Shown here piece by piece: positions 34,177-42,707 of a stretch of 64,000 bases of DNA (position 1 is the first letter of the stretch; each line of letters starts with the position of its first letter). Location: NCBI GenBank assembly GCA_021324775.1, contig JAJPIM010000008.1, positions 1 to 64,000 on the forward strand. Direction: 5' to 3'. The notes beneath the pieces were generated by a model. That model was not told the DNA's origin. It worked only from the letters and a program-made list of their open reading frames with translations, and ran no database searches. Made by a program: the position numbers and the translations under genes. This DNA comes from Gemmatimonadota bacterium (GTDB taxonomy: Bacteria; Gemmatimonadota; Gemmatimonadetes; Gemmatimonadales; Gemmatimonadaceae).

Positions 34177-35246
34177 AGGCCCAGACGCCGCCGGGCATCG
34201 GCGGGTGACACGACATAGAGGTGGTCCAGCACCGAGCCGGCAGCCTGGCGCAGCGCGAGCACGCCGACGAGCGGTGCGTTGATCCCGCCAGCCAAGCCGT
34301 CGGCAATGAGTGCGGCGCCCTGGGCCGCCGCCTTGGCGATACGCGCGATGCCGCTCGCGCGCCGCACCGGCGCGAGCGTCTCGAGCCGCTCCGCGAAACA
34401 CCCGACCACACGATCCGAACCCGCGAACCGCCCCGACAACACGATCTCAGCGGGTCGCGGTACGGACATCGCGAGCGCGGCGACCGCCTTGCATCCGCCT
34501 TCGAGCCACGCCTCCCAGGCAACACGTTCGCGGGGTGACGACGGGTTCGCGAATGCATCCGGATCACTGGCCGGGACACCCGCGACGGTCGCGGCGCCGC
34601 CGCTGAAGAGGATCGCTTTGGTGATCTCACCGGCGAGAAACGCCACCTCGCCATCCAGCGCGCCGGCCGACCGGATGCCGAGCGGTCCCGACGTCCCACC
34701 GATCCCGTCGACGATCTGGCCGTGCGACACCGCGAGCGCCGCCGTGAACCCTCCTCCGAGTTCCAGGAGAATCAGCGAGACATCCTCGAGCGCGCAGCCA
34801 CGCCGCTGCGCCTGCTGGGCGATCGCGAGCGCGGCCGCGCAGACCTTGTCTGCCGTGCCGAGGTCGGCCCGGTTGATCTTGCGGTGGGCCGGCACCGTCG
34901 AGAGGTGCACCACGCCAGGGGTGAACACTACGGGCAACGGCGACGCCGCGAGTGCGCGGACCAGGGTACTGAGCTTGCCGATGCCGCCCGTGTCGCCTGG
35001 TGCCGCGAGCATAGCCAGGCGCAGAGCCTCATCCGACAACTCGTGACCGCGGACGAGCGGCAGGCCGTAGCCCGAGGGACCGGCCACCAGGCCGAGCGGC
35101 GCCTCCGCCGCGATCCGTGCCACGACCGCGGCCGGATCGGACAGCGCGACAGCGGACGGGATGGACGCATCCAGAAACACGTGACCATCCTCGAGACCGC
35201 ACAGATCGATCGATATGGTCCCGGGATCGATGCCGATGACGCGCAC
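34173..35246 (-). CDS. DUF1464 ASKHA-fold protein
   Basis: 357-residue protein matching DUF1464 (butyrate-kinase-like predicted kinases, mostly archaeal). It opens MRVIGIDPGTISIDLCGLEDG and has ILLELGGGFTAALAVSHG and EIVLSGRFAGS, all ASKHA nucleotide-binding features. Found with H4MPT genes; reaction unknown. It is translationally coupled to the ATP-grasp gene and lies four bases upstream of the mtdB stop side, so it reads after mtdB on the minus strand. Confidence 0.83.
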   Translation of the reverse strand: MRVIGIDPGTISIDLCGLEDGHVFLDASIPSAVALSDPAAVVARIAAEAPLGLVAGPSGYGLPLVRGHELSDEALRLAMLAAPGDTGGIGKLSTLVRALAASPLPVVFTPGVVHLSTVPAHRKINRADLGTADKVCAAALAIAQQAQRRGCALEDVSLILLELGGGFTAALAVSHGQIVDGIGGTSGPLGIRSAGALDGEVAFLAGEITKAILFSGGAATVAGVPASDPDAFANPSSPRERVAWEAWLEGGCKAVAALAMSVPRPAEIVLSGRFAGSDRVVGCFAERLETLAPVRRASGIARIAKAAAQGAALIADGLAGGINAPLVGVLALRQAAGSVLDHLYVVSPADARRRLGL

Positions 35247-35250
35247 GCGG

Positions 35251-36117
35251 CTAGCCGGTTATGGTCTTCGCCAGCTCGTGGATCGACTCCGCATCGAGGA
35301 CGGCGTCCGAACTCTCGAACAGCCGCGCAATCGATGCTTTGTGGATCGCCATCTTGAAGCCGCCGACGCCGAGCGCGCCGAAGCACAGCACGCCATCTCG
35401 CGTCACGCCATCGTCCGGGGGCTCGATCCCCTCGACGCCCTGCGGCGGAACCGCGTTGAGATCGGCCGCGACCTTCAGACCCGCACGATTCGCCCACGCC
35501 GCGCGCGGGACGAGCTGCACACCAGCGGGGCCGCAATTCAGCAGAACGTGTGCGCCCTCGAGACATTCGGCGGCCTGGCCGGCATCGGTCAGGCATACGG
35601 CGTCCACCGTGCCGCCGAAGCGTTTGATGATGGCGGCTTTCGCTCGTTCTCCGTCCGCGGTGCGGCGAGACGTGATCCGGACCTTCGCGCCGGCCTGGGC
35701 CAGGAGGCCTGCGGCACGAAGTCCGACCGGCCCCGTGCCCGCCGTGACGACAACGAGCTGGCCGGCCACACTACCGCCCATCGCCCGAACGATCTTCACG
35801 ACCGCGGCGACGGCCGTGGTATTCGAGCCGTTGGAATCCAGCATGAGAGATACGCGAAACGGCCCGAAGAACGCTTTCTGCGCGGCCGCGAGCAAGGATT
35901 CGCCGGCGCTCATGTCGGAGCCACCGATGAAGACGGCCGTATTCTTCAGATTCTTTGGGCCCCGCGTGAAGATGCAGCCGTGCACGAGATCGCGAACGTC
36001 GGGCGGCGTGACGGTGTGAGCGCTCATGATCTCGTCGGCGCCGGCGTCGTACGCGACGACCTGGTCGAAGACACTCGCGTGGGGCGACGAGTCGAGCTGC
36101 AGGAGAAGTTTTTTCAT
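35251..36117 (-). CDS. mtdB: NAD(P)-dependent methylene-H4MPT dehydrogenase
   Basis: 288-residue protein converting methylene-H4MPT to methenyl-H4MPT. It begins MKKLLLQLDSSPHASVFDQVV, has the family motif AYDAGADEI and a Rossmann loop VVTAGTGPVGLRAAGLLAQAG. ATG at 36117. Cofactor preference (NAD versus NADP) is not decided from sequence. It lies between fae and the DUF1464 gene. Confidence 0.95.
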   Translation of the reverse strand: MKKLLLQLDSSPHASVFDQVVAYDAGADEIMSAHTVTPPDVRDLVHGCIFTRGPKNLKNTAVFIGGSDMSAGESLLAAAQKAFFGPFRVSLMLDSNGSNTTAVAAVVKIVRAMGGSVAGQLVVVTAGTGPVGLRAAGLLAQAGAKVRITSRRTADGERAKAAIIKRFGGTVDAVCLTDAGQAAECLEGAHVLLNCGPAGVQLVPRAAWANRAGLKVAADLNAVPPQGVEGIEPPDDGVTRDGVLCFGALGVGGFKMAIHKASIARLFESSDAVLDAESIHELAKTITG

Positions 36118-36160
36118 GCGGCGCTCAGAGAGCCCGAAGGCGAAATGGGTGGAGAACAGC

Positions 36161-36192
36161 GAGGGCCGGCTGCGGATGTGCAGCCGGCCCTC
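36161..36192. terminator. Perfect 13-bp inverted repeat between fae and mtdB
   Basis: GAGGGCCGGCTGC (36161-36173) and its exact complement (36180-36192) with a six-base loop. No strong T-run follows on either strand; it lies in the 245-bp gap downstream of fae and may attenuate read-through into mtdB or protect fae mRNA. Confidence 0.7.
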
Positions 36193-36362
36193 GTGTGCAA
36201 CCGGCGACCGGTGCGGAGCTCGAGCGGCCCGCGGCATGGCGCCAGGGTGGATCCGTGTCCGGCAGGGTAGCGTCGTGAACGGCGCCTGCTGCGCTCGACG
36301 ACTGGCCTTTGCGAGTTCGCCGGCTTGGCGGGCCCGCCGGAGGGTCGCCCTCTGGTCTTCGG

Positions 36363-36878
36363 TTACTTGTTGTCGGCGCCGCCAGCGAACGGATGGTGCG
36401 CCGTCTTGGCGCCGGCGATGACCGTGTCGATGGTCGGCAGTTTCTTCAGCGCCCGCTCGATCGACTCCTTCGTCGCGCGGTAGTTGAAGTCGAAGATCTT
36501 CTTGTCGTCCTTGGCGTCCCAGTGAATGAACACGCCGACGGTGATGCAGAGCTCATCCACTTTGTCCCGCGCGATCACGCCGCTCGAGACCGAATCGACG
36601 ACGGCCCGGGCCACGGCGGCCTGGGCGGGGCCGAACATCTGGACGGCCTGCTTCGCGCCCTTGATGGTGACCTTGTTGTACAGAATCGTGTCCGGCTTGG
36701 CCGGCAGATTCGGCGCCACGACGGCCAGGAGGGTGGTGAATCCGTCCTTGTTGTTCGTGAGCGCATTCGCGAACGCCGCACCCGCATGCCCCGACTTGGA
36801 CCCGATGATCAGGTCGATGTGGGCGACTTCGTTTCCGTCGCCGACTAGCGACTCGCCGAGAAAGAAATCCGCTGCCAT
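36363..36878 (-). CDS. fae: Formaldehyde-activating enzyme Fae
   Basis: 171-residue enzyme that joins formaldehyde to H4MPT, giving methylene-H4MPT. The conserved [16 protein letters not shown] contains the catalytic His20. The [18 protein letters not shown] and [15 protein letters not shown] blocks are diagnostic. A strong Shine-Dalgarno (GGAGGT on the coding strand) precedes the ATG at 36878. It is the entry enzyme of the cytoplasmic route and probably begins its own transcript. Confidence 0.97.
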   Translation of the reverse strand: MAADFFLGESLVGDGNEVAHIDLIIGSKSGHAGAAFANALTNNKDGFTTLLAVVAPNLPAKPDTILYNKVTIKGAKQAVQMFGPAQAAVARAVVDSVSSGVIARDKVDELCITVGVFIHWDAKDDKKIFDFNYRATKESIERALKKLPTIDTVIAGAKTAHHPFAGGADNK

Positions 36879-37253
36879 GGGATCCTACCTCCGTACCGGT
36901 TGGATGGGGAGATCTGTTGCCTATAGATCGGCGCAGGGCACGCGAGGCCGACCCGCCTAGCCAGAGCGGCCCGCCGGGATGCGGGCGCGCACCCCGGTGG
37001 GCAGTCCCGCAGGCAGGCAACACCAAGCGGGTAGCTCGTCGAGCGGGTGAGGATGGGCGAGACCTGCCGGAGTGTCAAGGGGCTTGGCGGCAGAGCTCGG
37101 GTGGTACCAGCCGGAGGCCCTGATCAGGGGTTTCCACAGGCGATCTGGAGGGCCTAGTTAAGTTAGTTCGACGCGGGCCCCTGGCCCGGGTTCTGCGCCC
37201 CGATTCCGGCCCGGGCAGCCCCGGCCGTTCAACCGTCCACCCCGACCCCTGCT
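36879..37253. promoter_or_regulatory. Divergent intergenic region between fae and the M16 operon
   Basis: 375 bp without a supportable gene. On the minus strand a perfect TTGACA (37078-37073) is followed after 17 bp by CATCCT (37055-37050), a plausible promoter giving fae a leader of about 165 nt. In that leader, 36974-36983 and 36988-36997 form a 10-bp stem with one G-U pair and a four-base loop. The 37140-37253 part upstream of the M16 gene is GC-rich with no clear promoter. Confidence 0.4.
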
Positions 37254-38561
37254 GTGCGAATCCCTTACGAGACATTCCGGCTCGCGAACGGGTTGTTCGT
37301 GACCGTGTCGGAGGATCATACCGCCCCATTGGTCGCCGTGAACCTGTGGTACCACGTCGGATCGGCGAACGAACGAGCAGGCCGCACAGGATTCGCCCAC
37401 CTGTTCGAGCACATGCTGTTTCAGGGCTCGGCGCACGTCGGATCCAACGAGCATTTCGAGCTGATTCAACGGGCCGGCGGTACGCTGAACGGCTCGACGT
37501 GGGTCGATCGCACGAACTACTACGAGACCATCCCATCCAACCAGCTCGGCCTCGCGCTCTGGCTCGAAGCGGATCGCATGGGGCAGCTCCTGCCCGCGAT
37601 GACGCAGCAGAAACTCGACACGCAGCGCGACGTCGTGAAGAACGAACGGCGATGGTCGGTCGACAATCAGCCCTACGGGACCGCGTGGGAGAAGCTCCAG
37701 GAGATCGGGTTCCCGCCGGAGCACCCGTTCCACCACTCGATCATCGGCTCGATGGAGGACCTGTCGGCCGCGAGCCTCGATGATATCGCCAGCTTCTTCG
37801 CGACGTACTATACCCCGGACAACGCCGTGCTCTCGATCGCCGGCGACGCCGACCTGACGACCGCCCGCCCCTTAGTCGAGCAGTACTTCGGATCCATTCC
37901 GCGCGGATCGGGCCGCCCGCCCCTTCCACCGATGCACGTGAGCGCGCGTTTCGGATCGCCGCGCCGCCAAGTGGTGCCAGACGACGTCCGCCTCCCGCGA
38001 CTGTATCTCGCGTTTCGCACGCCGGTGTTCGGGAGTGCCGGCTACTACGCCGCGAGCGTGTGTGGGGCGGTGCTCGGATTGCGCCGTGGGAGCCGGCTGC
38101 ATCGCACGCTCGTCCGCGAGCGCCAGATCGCCGCCGACGCGATGGCGTACACGAGCGACCTGGCCAAGGGAAGCGACATTCTCGTCGCGGACGTGACCGC
38201 GCGGCCGGGGATCAGCGCCGAGCGGCTCGAGGACGAGGTGATCGCGGTGGTGGAGCATCTGCGGCGCGACGGGGTGACCGAGGCGGAAGTCTCCCGCGCG
38301 AGCGCGCTGATCGAGACCGGCTACACTGCCGCGCTCCAGGAAGCAGCGGAGCGAGCCGACAAACTCTCGCAGTTCGCGACGTATTTCGGTGACCCCGGCC
38401 TGATCAACGAGCAAGTGCCGCGCTACCGCGCCGTCACGGCCGCACAGGTGACTGCGTTCGCGCACGAATGGCTCGGCGAAGACAATCGGGCAAGCCTGCT
38501 GTATGTGCCGCGCGAGTCGCCGGACGACGGGCCGCCCGGCGCCGGCGCGAACCGCGAATGA
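37254..38561 (+). CDS. M16 family zinc peptidase, active subunit
   Basis: 435-residue pitrilysin/MPP-like metallopeptidase with the inverted zinc motif His49-x2-Glu52-His53 (FAHLFEHMLF). The downstream third-ligand region is DTQRDVVKNERRWSVDNQPY. It pairs with the next gene as an active/inactive subunit set, common in Bacteroidota and Gemmatimonadota-like genomes. No signal peptide is visible, so location is uncertain. Starts at GTG 37254. PqqF is also M16, but there is no pqq gene here. Confidence 0.93.
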   Translation: MRIPYETFRLANGLFVTVSEDHTAPLVAVNLWYHVGSANERAGRTGFAHLFEHMLFQGSAHVGSNEHFELIQRAGGTLNGSTWVDRTNYYETIPSNQLGLALWLEADRMGQLLPAMTQQKLDTQRDVVKNERRWSVDNQPYGTAWEKLQEIGFPPEHPFHHSIIGSMEDLSAASLDDIASFFATYYTPDNAVLSIAGDADLTTARPLVEQYFGSIPRGSGRPPLPPMHVSARFGSPRRQVVPDDVRLPRLYLAFRTPVFGSAGYYAASVCGAVLGLRRGSRLHRTLVRERQIAADAMAYTSDLAKGSDILVADVTARPGISAERLEDEVIAVVEHLRRDGVTEAEVSRASALIETGYTAALQEAAERADKLSQFATYFGDPGLINEQVPRYRAVTAAQVTAFAHEWLGEDNRASLLYVPRESPDDGPPGAGANRE

Positions 38562-39922
38562 CGGCAGCCCGCCCGCTTCCCGGCGAGAGCCGGCCGTACG
38601 CGTTTCCGAGGTTCGAGCGCCGGACACTGAGCAACGGCCTCGGGCTCGTGATCGCGCCCCTCCCGAAACTGCCCGTGGTAACACTGCTGGCCCTCGCCGA
38701 CGCCGGCGCCGTGACCGATCGGCCAGGGGAAGAAGGATTGGCGGTGCTGACAGCGCGAATGCTGTCCGAGGGAGCGGGCGGGCGAGATGGCACCGCACTG
38801 ACCGAGGACGTCGAGCGGCTCGGCACCGCCATCGACGCGAGCGCCGACTGGGATGCAGCGCTGGTCCGTCTCACCGTGCTGTCCTCCCGCCTGCCGGAGG
38901 CGATGGCACTCCTGGCGGATGTGCTCATGGCGCCGGCGCTTCCGGCCCGGGAAGTCGAGCGGCTCAAGGCCGAGCGTCTCGCCGAGCTCCTGCAACTGCG
39001 CGCGGAGCCGCGAGGACTCGCCGACGAGACACTCGACCGTGCCGTCTACGCCGCGGGCGCCAGATATGCACTGCCCGTCGGCGGGACCGAGCACTCCGTC
39101 TCCTCGCTGACACCAGAAGCGGTGGCCGGCTGCTACGCCGCCCGCTATCACCCGGGTGCCGTGACGCTGGTTGTCGCTGGAGACGCCGAGACCGCCGCGG
39201 TCGAACGTCTCGCCGAAACCACGTTCGGGACATGGCGCGGCGTCACTCGCGGCGAGATCGCGAATCCCGATCGGAGGACGCCTGATGGGCGGCGGGTCCA
39301 CGTGGTCACCAAGCCGGGCGCGCCGCAGTCGGAGCTCCGGATCGGCCACGTCGGGATCCCGCGCACGCACCCGGACTACTTCCCGGTCGTCGTCATGAAC
39401 GCGATCCTCGGCGGCGTGTTCTCGTCGAGGATCAACCTCAACCTCCGCGAGGTGCACGGATATACCTATGGTGCGCACTCGGGCTTCGATTGGCGGCGGT
39501 GGGCGGGCCCGTTCGCCGCGGAGACGGCAGTCCAGCAGGACGTCACGGCGGACGCCGTGCGCGAAGTACTGTTCGAGATCGATCGCATGCGCGAGACGCC
39601 CGTCGCGCCGAGCGAGCTGTCGCTGGCCACGAGCTATCTCGACGGGGTATTCCCGATCCGCTTCGAGACGACTGATGCCGTCGCGACTGCCCTGGCCAAC
39701 CTCGTGCTGTACGGATTGCCGGGGGACTACTACGACAGCTACCGCGCGAACGTACGGGCCGTGACCGCCGACCGCGTGCTCGGCGCGGCGCGGGCGCATC
39801 TGCACCCGGACCGGCTCCAGCTCGTCGTCGTCGGCGATGCGGACCGCGTGCGTGCGCCGCTCGAGCGCATGGCGATCGGGCCTGTCACCGTCGCAGACGA
39901 TCGCGGCGAGCCCATCGCGTGA
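38558..39922 (+). CDS. M16 family peptidase, inactive partner subunit
   Basis: 454-residue M16 fold without the HxxEH zinc motif: the equivalent stretch reads GLAVLTARMLSEG. The C-terminal half keeps the substrate-binding Arg/Tyr region (REVHGYTYGAHSGF). It should form a heterodimer with the preceding gene. I chose the ATG at 38558, which overlaps the upstream stop (ATGA), over an earlier frame start. Confidence 0.92.
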   Translation: MTAARPLPGESRPYAFPRFERRTLSNGLGLVIAPLPKLPVVTLLALADAGAVTDRPGEEGLAVLTARMLSEGAGGRDGTALTEDVERLGTAIDASADWDAALVRLTVLSSRLPEAMALLADVLMAPALPAREVERLKAERLAELLQLRAEPRGLADETLDRAVYAAGARYALPVGGTEHSVSSLTPEAVAGCYAARYHPGAVTLVVAGDAETAAVERLAETTFGTWRGVTRGEIANPDRRTPDGRRVHVVTKPGAPQSELRIGHVGIPRTHPDYFPVVVMNAILGGVFSSRINLNLREVHGYTYGAHSGFDWRRWAGPFAAETAVQQDVTADAVREVLFEIDRMRETPVAPSELSLATSYLDGVFPIRFETTDAVATALANLVLYGLPGDYYDSYRANVRAVTADRVLGAARAHLHPDRLQLVVVGDADRVRAPLERMAIGPVTVADDRGEPIA

Positions 39923-39929
39923 AGGGCTC

Positions 39930-40478
39930 ATGACCGGCGCGCAAATCGGCACGCGGCGGATCTACACCGGACGCATCCTCAATCTCGACGTCGATCAGGT
40001 CCGGTATCCGGACGGATCGACGGGTGAGCTCGAGATCATCCGGCATCCTGGCGCGAGCGCGATCGTCCCGTTTCTCACCGATCCGCTCGGCGAAGATCCA
40101 CAGATCCTGCTGCTTCGCCAATACCGGTACGCGGCCGGCGGATACCTCTACGAAGTGCCGGCGGGGCGGCTCGAGCCGGGGGAATCGCCGCTGGAGTGTG
40201 CCCGGCGGGAGCTTCGCGAGGAAACAGGGTGCGCGGCGGAGCGGATCGATGCGCTCATGACCCTCTACACGACGCCGGGCTTCACCGACGAGTTGATCCA
40301 CCTGTTCATGGCGACCGGACTCACGCGAGGCGCCACGGCTCACGAGGCCGACGAGTTCGTCGAAGTCGAGACGCTCACTCTGTCCCGGGCGCTCGAGATG
40401 ATCGAGCGCGGGGAGATCCGCGATTCGAAGACCGTCGTGACGCTGCTGTACGCCGCGGGATTCCGGGGAGGGCGGTAA
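39930..40478 (+). CDS. Nudix hydrolase, ADP-ribose pyrophosphatase type
   Basis: 182-residue protein with a complete Nudix box (GRLEPGESPLECARRELREE followed by TG) and the ADP-ribose pyrophosphatase-like N-terminal swap domain (YTGRILNLDVDQVRYPDG). It follows the M16 pair by seven bases and starts at ATG 39930. Likely removes ADP-ribose or related nucleotide sugars. Confidence 0.92.
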   Translation: MTGAQIGTRRIYTGRILNLDVDQVRYPDGSTGELEIIRHPGASAIVPFLTDPLGEDPQILLLRQYRYAAGGYLYEVPAGRLEPGESPLECARRELREETGCAAERIDALMTLYTTPGFTDELIHLFMATGLTRGATAHEADEFVEVETLTLSRALEMIERGEIRDSKTVVTLLYAAGFRGGR

Positions 40479-40485
40479 CCGGGCG

Positions 40486-41505
40486 GTGGCACCCAGCCGC
40501 CTGCGGGTGCTGCTGATCGGAAGCCACCACACCGAGCGCATCGAGCGCGGCGTGGAGCGGGCGATGCAGCGCGCCGGGCATCGCACGCTGCTGATCGACG
40601 ACCGGCGGCTACGCCGCAACATCGGTCTGGCGCTGACGCAGCGATGGATCCTGGGCGCGACGCGGCGGTTCAATCCCGACTACGTCTTCTTCAGCAAATG
40701 TCTGGGCCTGACGCTGGAGACCGCCGCGGAGCTGGCGCGGGACCGGCCAAGCGCGCTGTGGTATCAGGACCCGCAGTGGTACGGCGACGCCCATCTCCCG
40801 GAGATCGCGCACACGATCGCCGTCGGGCGCCTCGCGGGGACGTTCTTCGTGACCGGCTTCGAGAACGACTGGCGCGCCATGGGGCTCAACGCCAAGCTGC
40901 TGCCCTCGGCCGCCGACCGCGACATCGTCCCCGTCCCAGCGGAGGCGGCGTACGCGGCGGACGTTGCGTTCATCGGCACGGGGCCCGGCGTGTCGCACGG
41001 GGGGGCGGGGTTCGCGCCCGAGCGGGCGGAGTTTCTCGCATCGGTGGCCGCGCAGCTCGGAACCGGCGTACGGGTCCGCGTATGGGGGAGCGGCTGGGAG
41101 AGATGGCAGGACCGGTTCGAATGGGGGGGCCGTCCCGTGTTCGGCCGCGATCTGTCGCGAGTGTGCTCGTCGAGCGCGATCGTGCTGGGCGTCAATCCGT
41201 CGCGGGCTGCGGGGGCGACGTTCTACACCTCCGACCGTCTCTGGATGATGGTCCTCGGCGGCGGGTTCTATCTGGGCCGCCGCAGTCCCGGACTCGATCG
41301 CCTGCTCACCGGCGGCGAGCACTGCGCGTGGTACGATGATGCGGCCGAGTGCGTGGAGCGGGCGCGGTTCTACCTCGCGCATCCCGCCGACCGGGCCCGC
41401 ATCCGGGACGCGGGCGAGCAACTCGTTCGCGCGCGCCATACGTTCGACCAGCGGATCGGCTATCTGCTGACGGGGCGTGAGTGGGATGCCGGCGACGGTG
41501 CGTAG
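40486..41505 (+). CDS. CgeB-like glycosyltransferase
   Basis: 339-residue GT-B fold protein resembling CgeB/spore-maturation glycosyltransferases: LRVLLIGSHHTERIERGVERA at the start (residues about 6-26), LWYQDPQWYGD and a C-terminal GYLLTGR region. It is likely soluble. It faces two GT4 enzymes on the other strand, so the three may work on the same surface polysaccharide. GTG start. Confidence 0.82.
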   Translation: MAPSRLRVLLIGSHHTERIERGVERAMQRAGHRTLLIDDRRLRRNIGLALTQRWILGATRRFNPDYVFFSKCLGLTLETAAELARDRPSALWYQDPQWYGDAHLPEIAHTIAVGRLAGTFFVTGFENDWRAMGLNAKLLPSAADRDIVPVPAEAAYAADVAFIGTGPGVSHGGAGFAPERAEFLASVAAQLGTGVRVRVWGSGWERWQDRFEWGGRPVFGRDLSRVCSSSAIVLGVNPSRAAGATFYTSDRLWMMVLGGGFYLGRRSPGLDRLLTGGEHCAWYDDAAECVERARFYLAHPADRARIRDAGEQLVRARHTFDQRIGYLLTGREWDAGDGA

Positions 41506-41558
41506 TACGGACCGGGCCGCAGCCGCGACGAATCCGGCGCCGGTTCATCCCATCCGGT

Positions 41559-42707
41559 TCACCGGCCGCCACCCAGCACCCAATCGTACACCGACGCCGT
41601 GCGCGCGGCGGTGACCGTCATGGAGAATCGCGCCGCGCGGACGCGGGCCGCGCTGGAGAGTGCCGCGCGCCGATCCGGCGATTCGCAGAGATCCGCGATC
41701 GCGCCGCCAAGTGCAGCGGCGTCGCCGGGCGGCGTGAGGACGCCGGACACGCCGTCTTCGATCACCTCCGGGATGCCGCCCGCCCGTGTGGCGACCACCG
41801 GCTTGCCGAACGCCATGGCGTCGAGCAGCACCGTGCCCATGCCCTCTTCGCGGGAACTCAGCGCGACGACGTCCGCGCTGGCGAGCAGCGCGTCGGCATC
41901 CGTTCGATAGCCGGCGGCGTGCACTACCCCCGCGAGCTGGTGGCGCGCGATCGCGGCGTCGACCGCCTCGCGCAGCGGGCCGTCGCCCGCGAGGATCGCA
42001 TGCAGGGACGGGACGCGCCGGCGCGCCACCGCGATGGCTTCCACGAACGTCACCGGATCCTTGTGGCCGACGAGCTGCGCGACCTGCACGACCACCATCG
42101 CATCGGCGGGGACGCCCAGCGCGGCGAACCGGTCGCGTGACGGCGCGGGAGCGGGCCGTGACAGATCGATGCCGCTCGGGATGACCTCGATCCGTGACGG
42201 GATGACGCCGCCCGCCGCCATGACATCGGCGACCGCGCGGGAGATCGCGATCACACCATCGGCCCGCCGGTACTTCCAGCGGCTGGCCGGATTGCTGCGC
42301 AGCGGGAAGTCGACGCGCCGGGTGACGACCAGCCGCGCCGGGGTCCGGAGCGTCGCGAGGGCAGCGAGTGCGGCCGCATGCGCGGTATGCGCGTGGACGA
42401 TGCGGATGTTGCGCCGGAGAATCGTCCGGCGCAGCGCAGCCGCGGCGATCAATCCGAACTCCGCCCACGGACTCGTCTCGACGACCGGGATGCCGGCGTC
42501 GCGGGCGCGTGCGGCCAGCGGCTGTCCGGGCCGGGCCGCGATCAGCGAGAGGTACCGGTCGCGATCGAGCATTCTCGCGAGCCACAGGACCTGGCGTTCC
42601 CCTCCGCGCCAGCCGCGTTCGGTATCGAGGTGCATCACGATGGGCACGGGCCGGCCGCCGCCCGGCGGTGAGGCGGCATGCGCCCCCGCATCTCGTGGCG
42701 GGGTCAC
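41559..42707 (-). CDS. Family 4 glycosyltransferase
   Basis: 382-residue GT4 retaining glycosyltransferase: MHLDTERGWRGGERQVLWLA in the N domain and the E-x7-E nucleotide-sugar motif region SSREEGMGTVLLDAMAFG near 290-307. Donor and acceptor cannot be told. GTG start at 42707, overlapping the next upstream glycosyltransferase by four bases. Confidence 0.9.
   Translation of the reverse strand: MTPPRDAGAHAASPPGGGRPVPIVMHLDTERGWRGGERQVLWLARMLDRDRYLSLIAARPGQPLAARARDAGIPVVETSPWAEFGLIAAAALRRTILRRNIRIVHAHTAHAAALAALATLRTPARLVVTRRVDFPLRSNPASRWKYRRADGVIAISRAVADVMAAGGVIPSRIEVIPSGIDLSRPAPAPSRDRFAALGVPADAMVVVQVAQLVGHKDPVTFVEAIAVARRRVPSLHAILAGDGPLREAVDAAIARHQLAGVVHAAGYRTDADALLASADVVALSSREEGMGTVLLDAMAFGKPVVATRAGGIPEVIEDGVSGVLTPPGDAAALGGAIADLCESPDRRAALSSAARVRAARFSMTVTAARTASVYDWVLGGGR

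Noticed and set aside
37254-38561. pqqF protease for PQQ synthesis
   Set aside because: M16 family match only; no pqqA-E genes in the window and an inactive partner follows, so a general M16 pair is the safer call.
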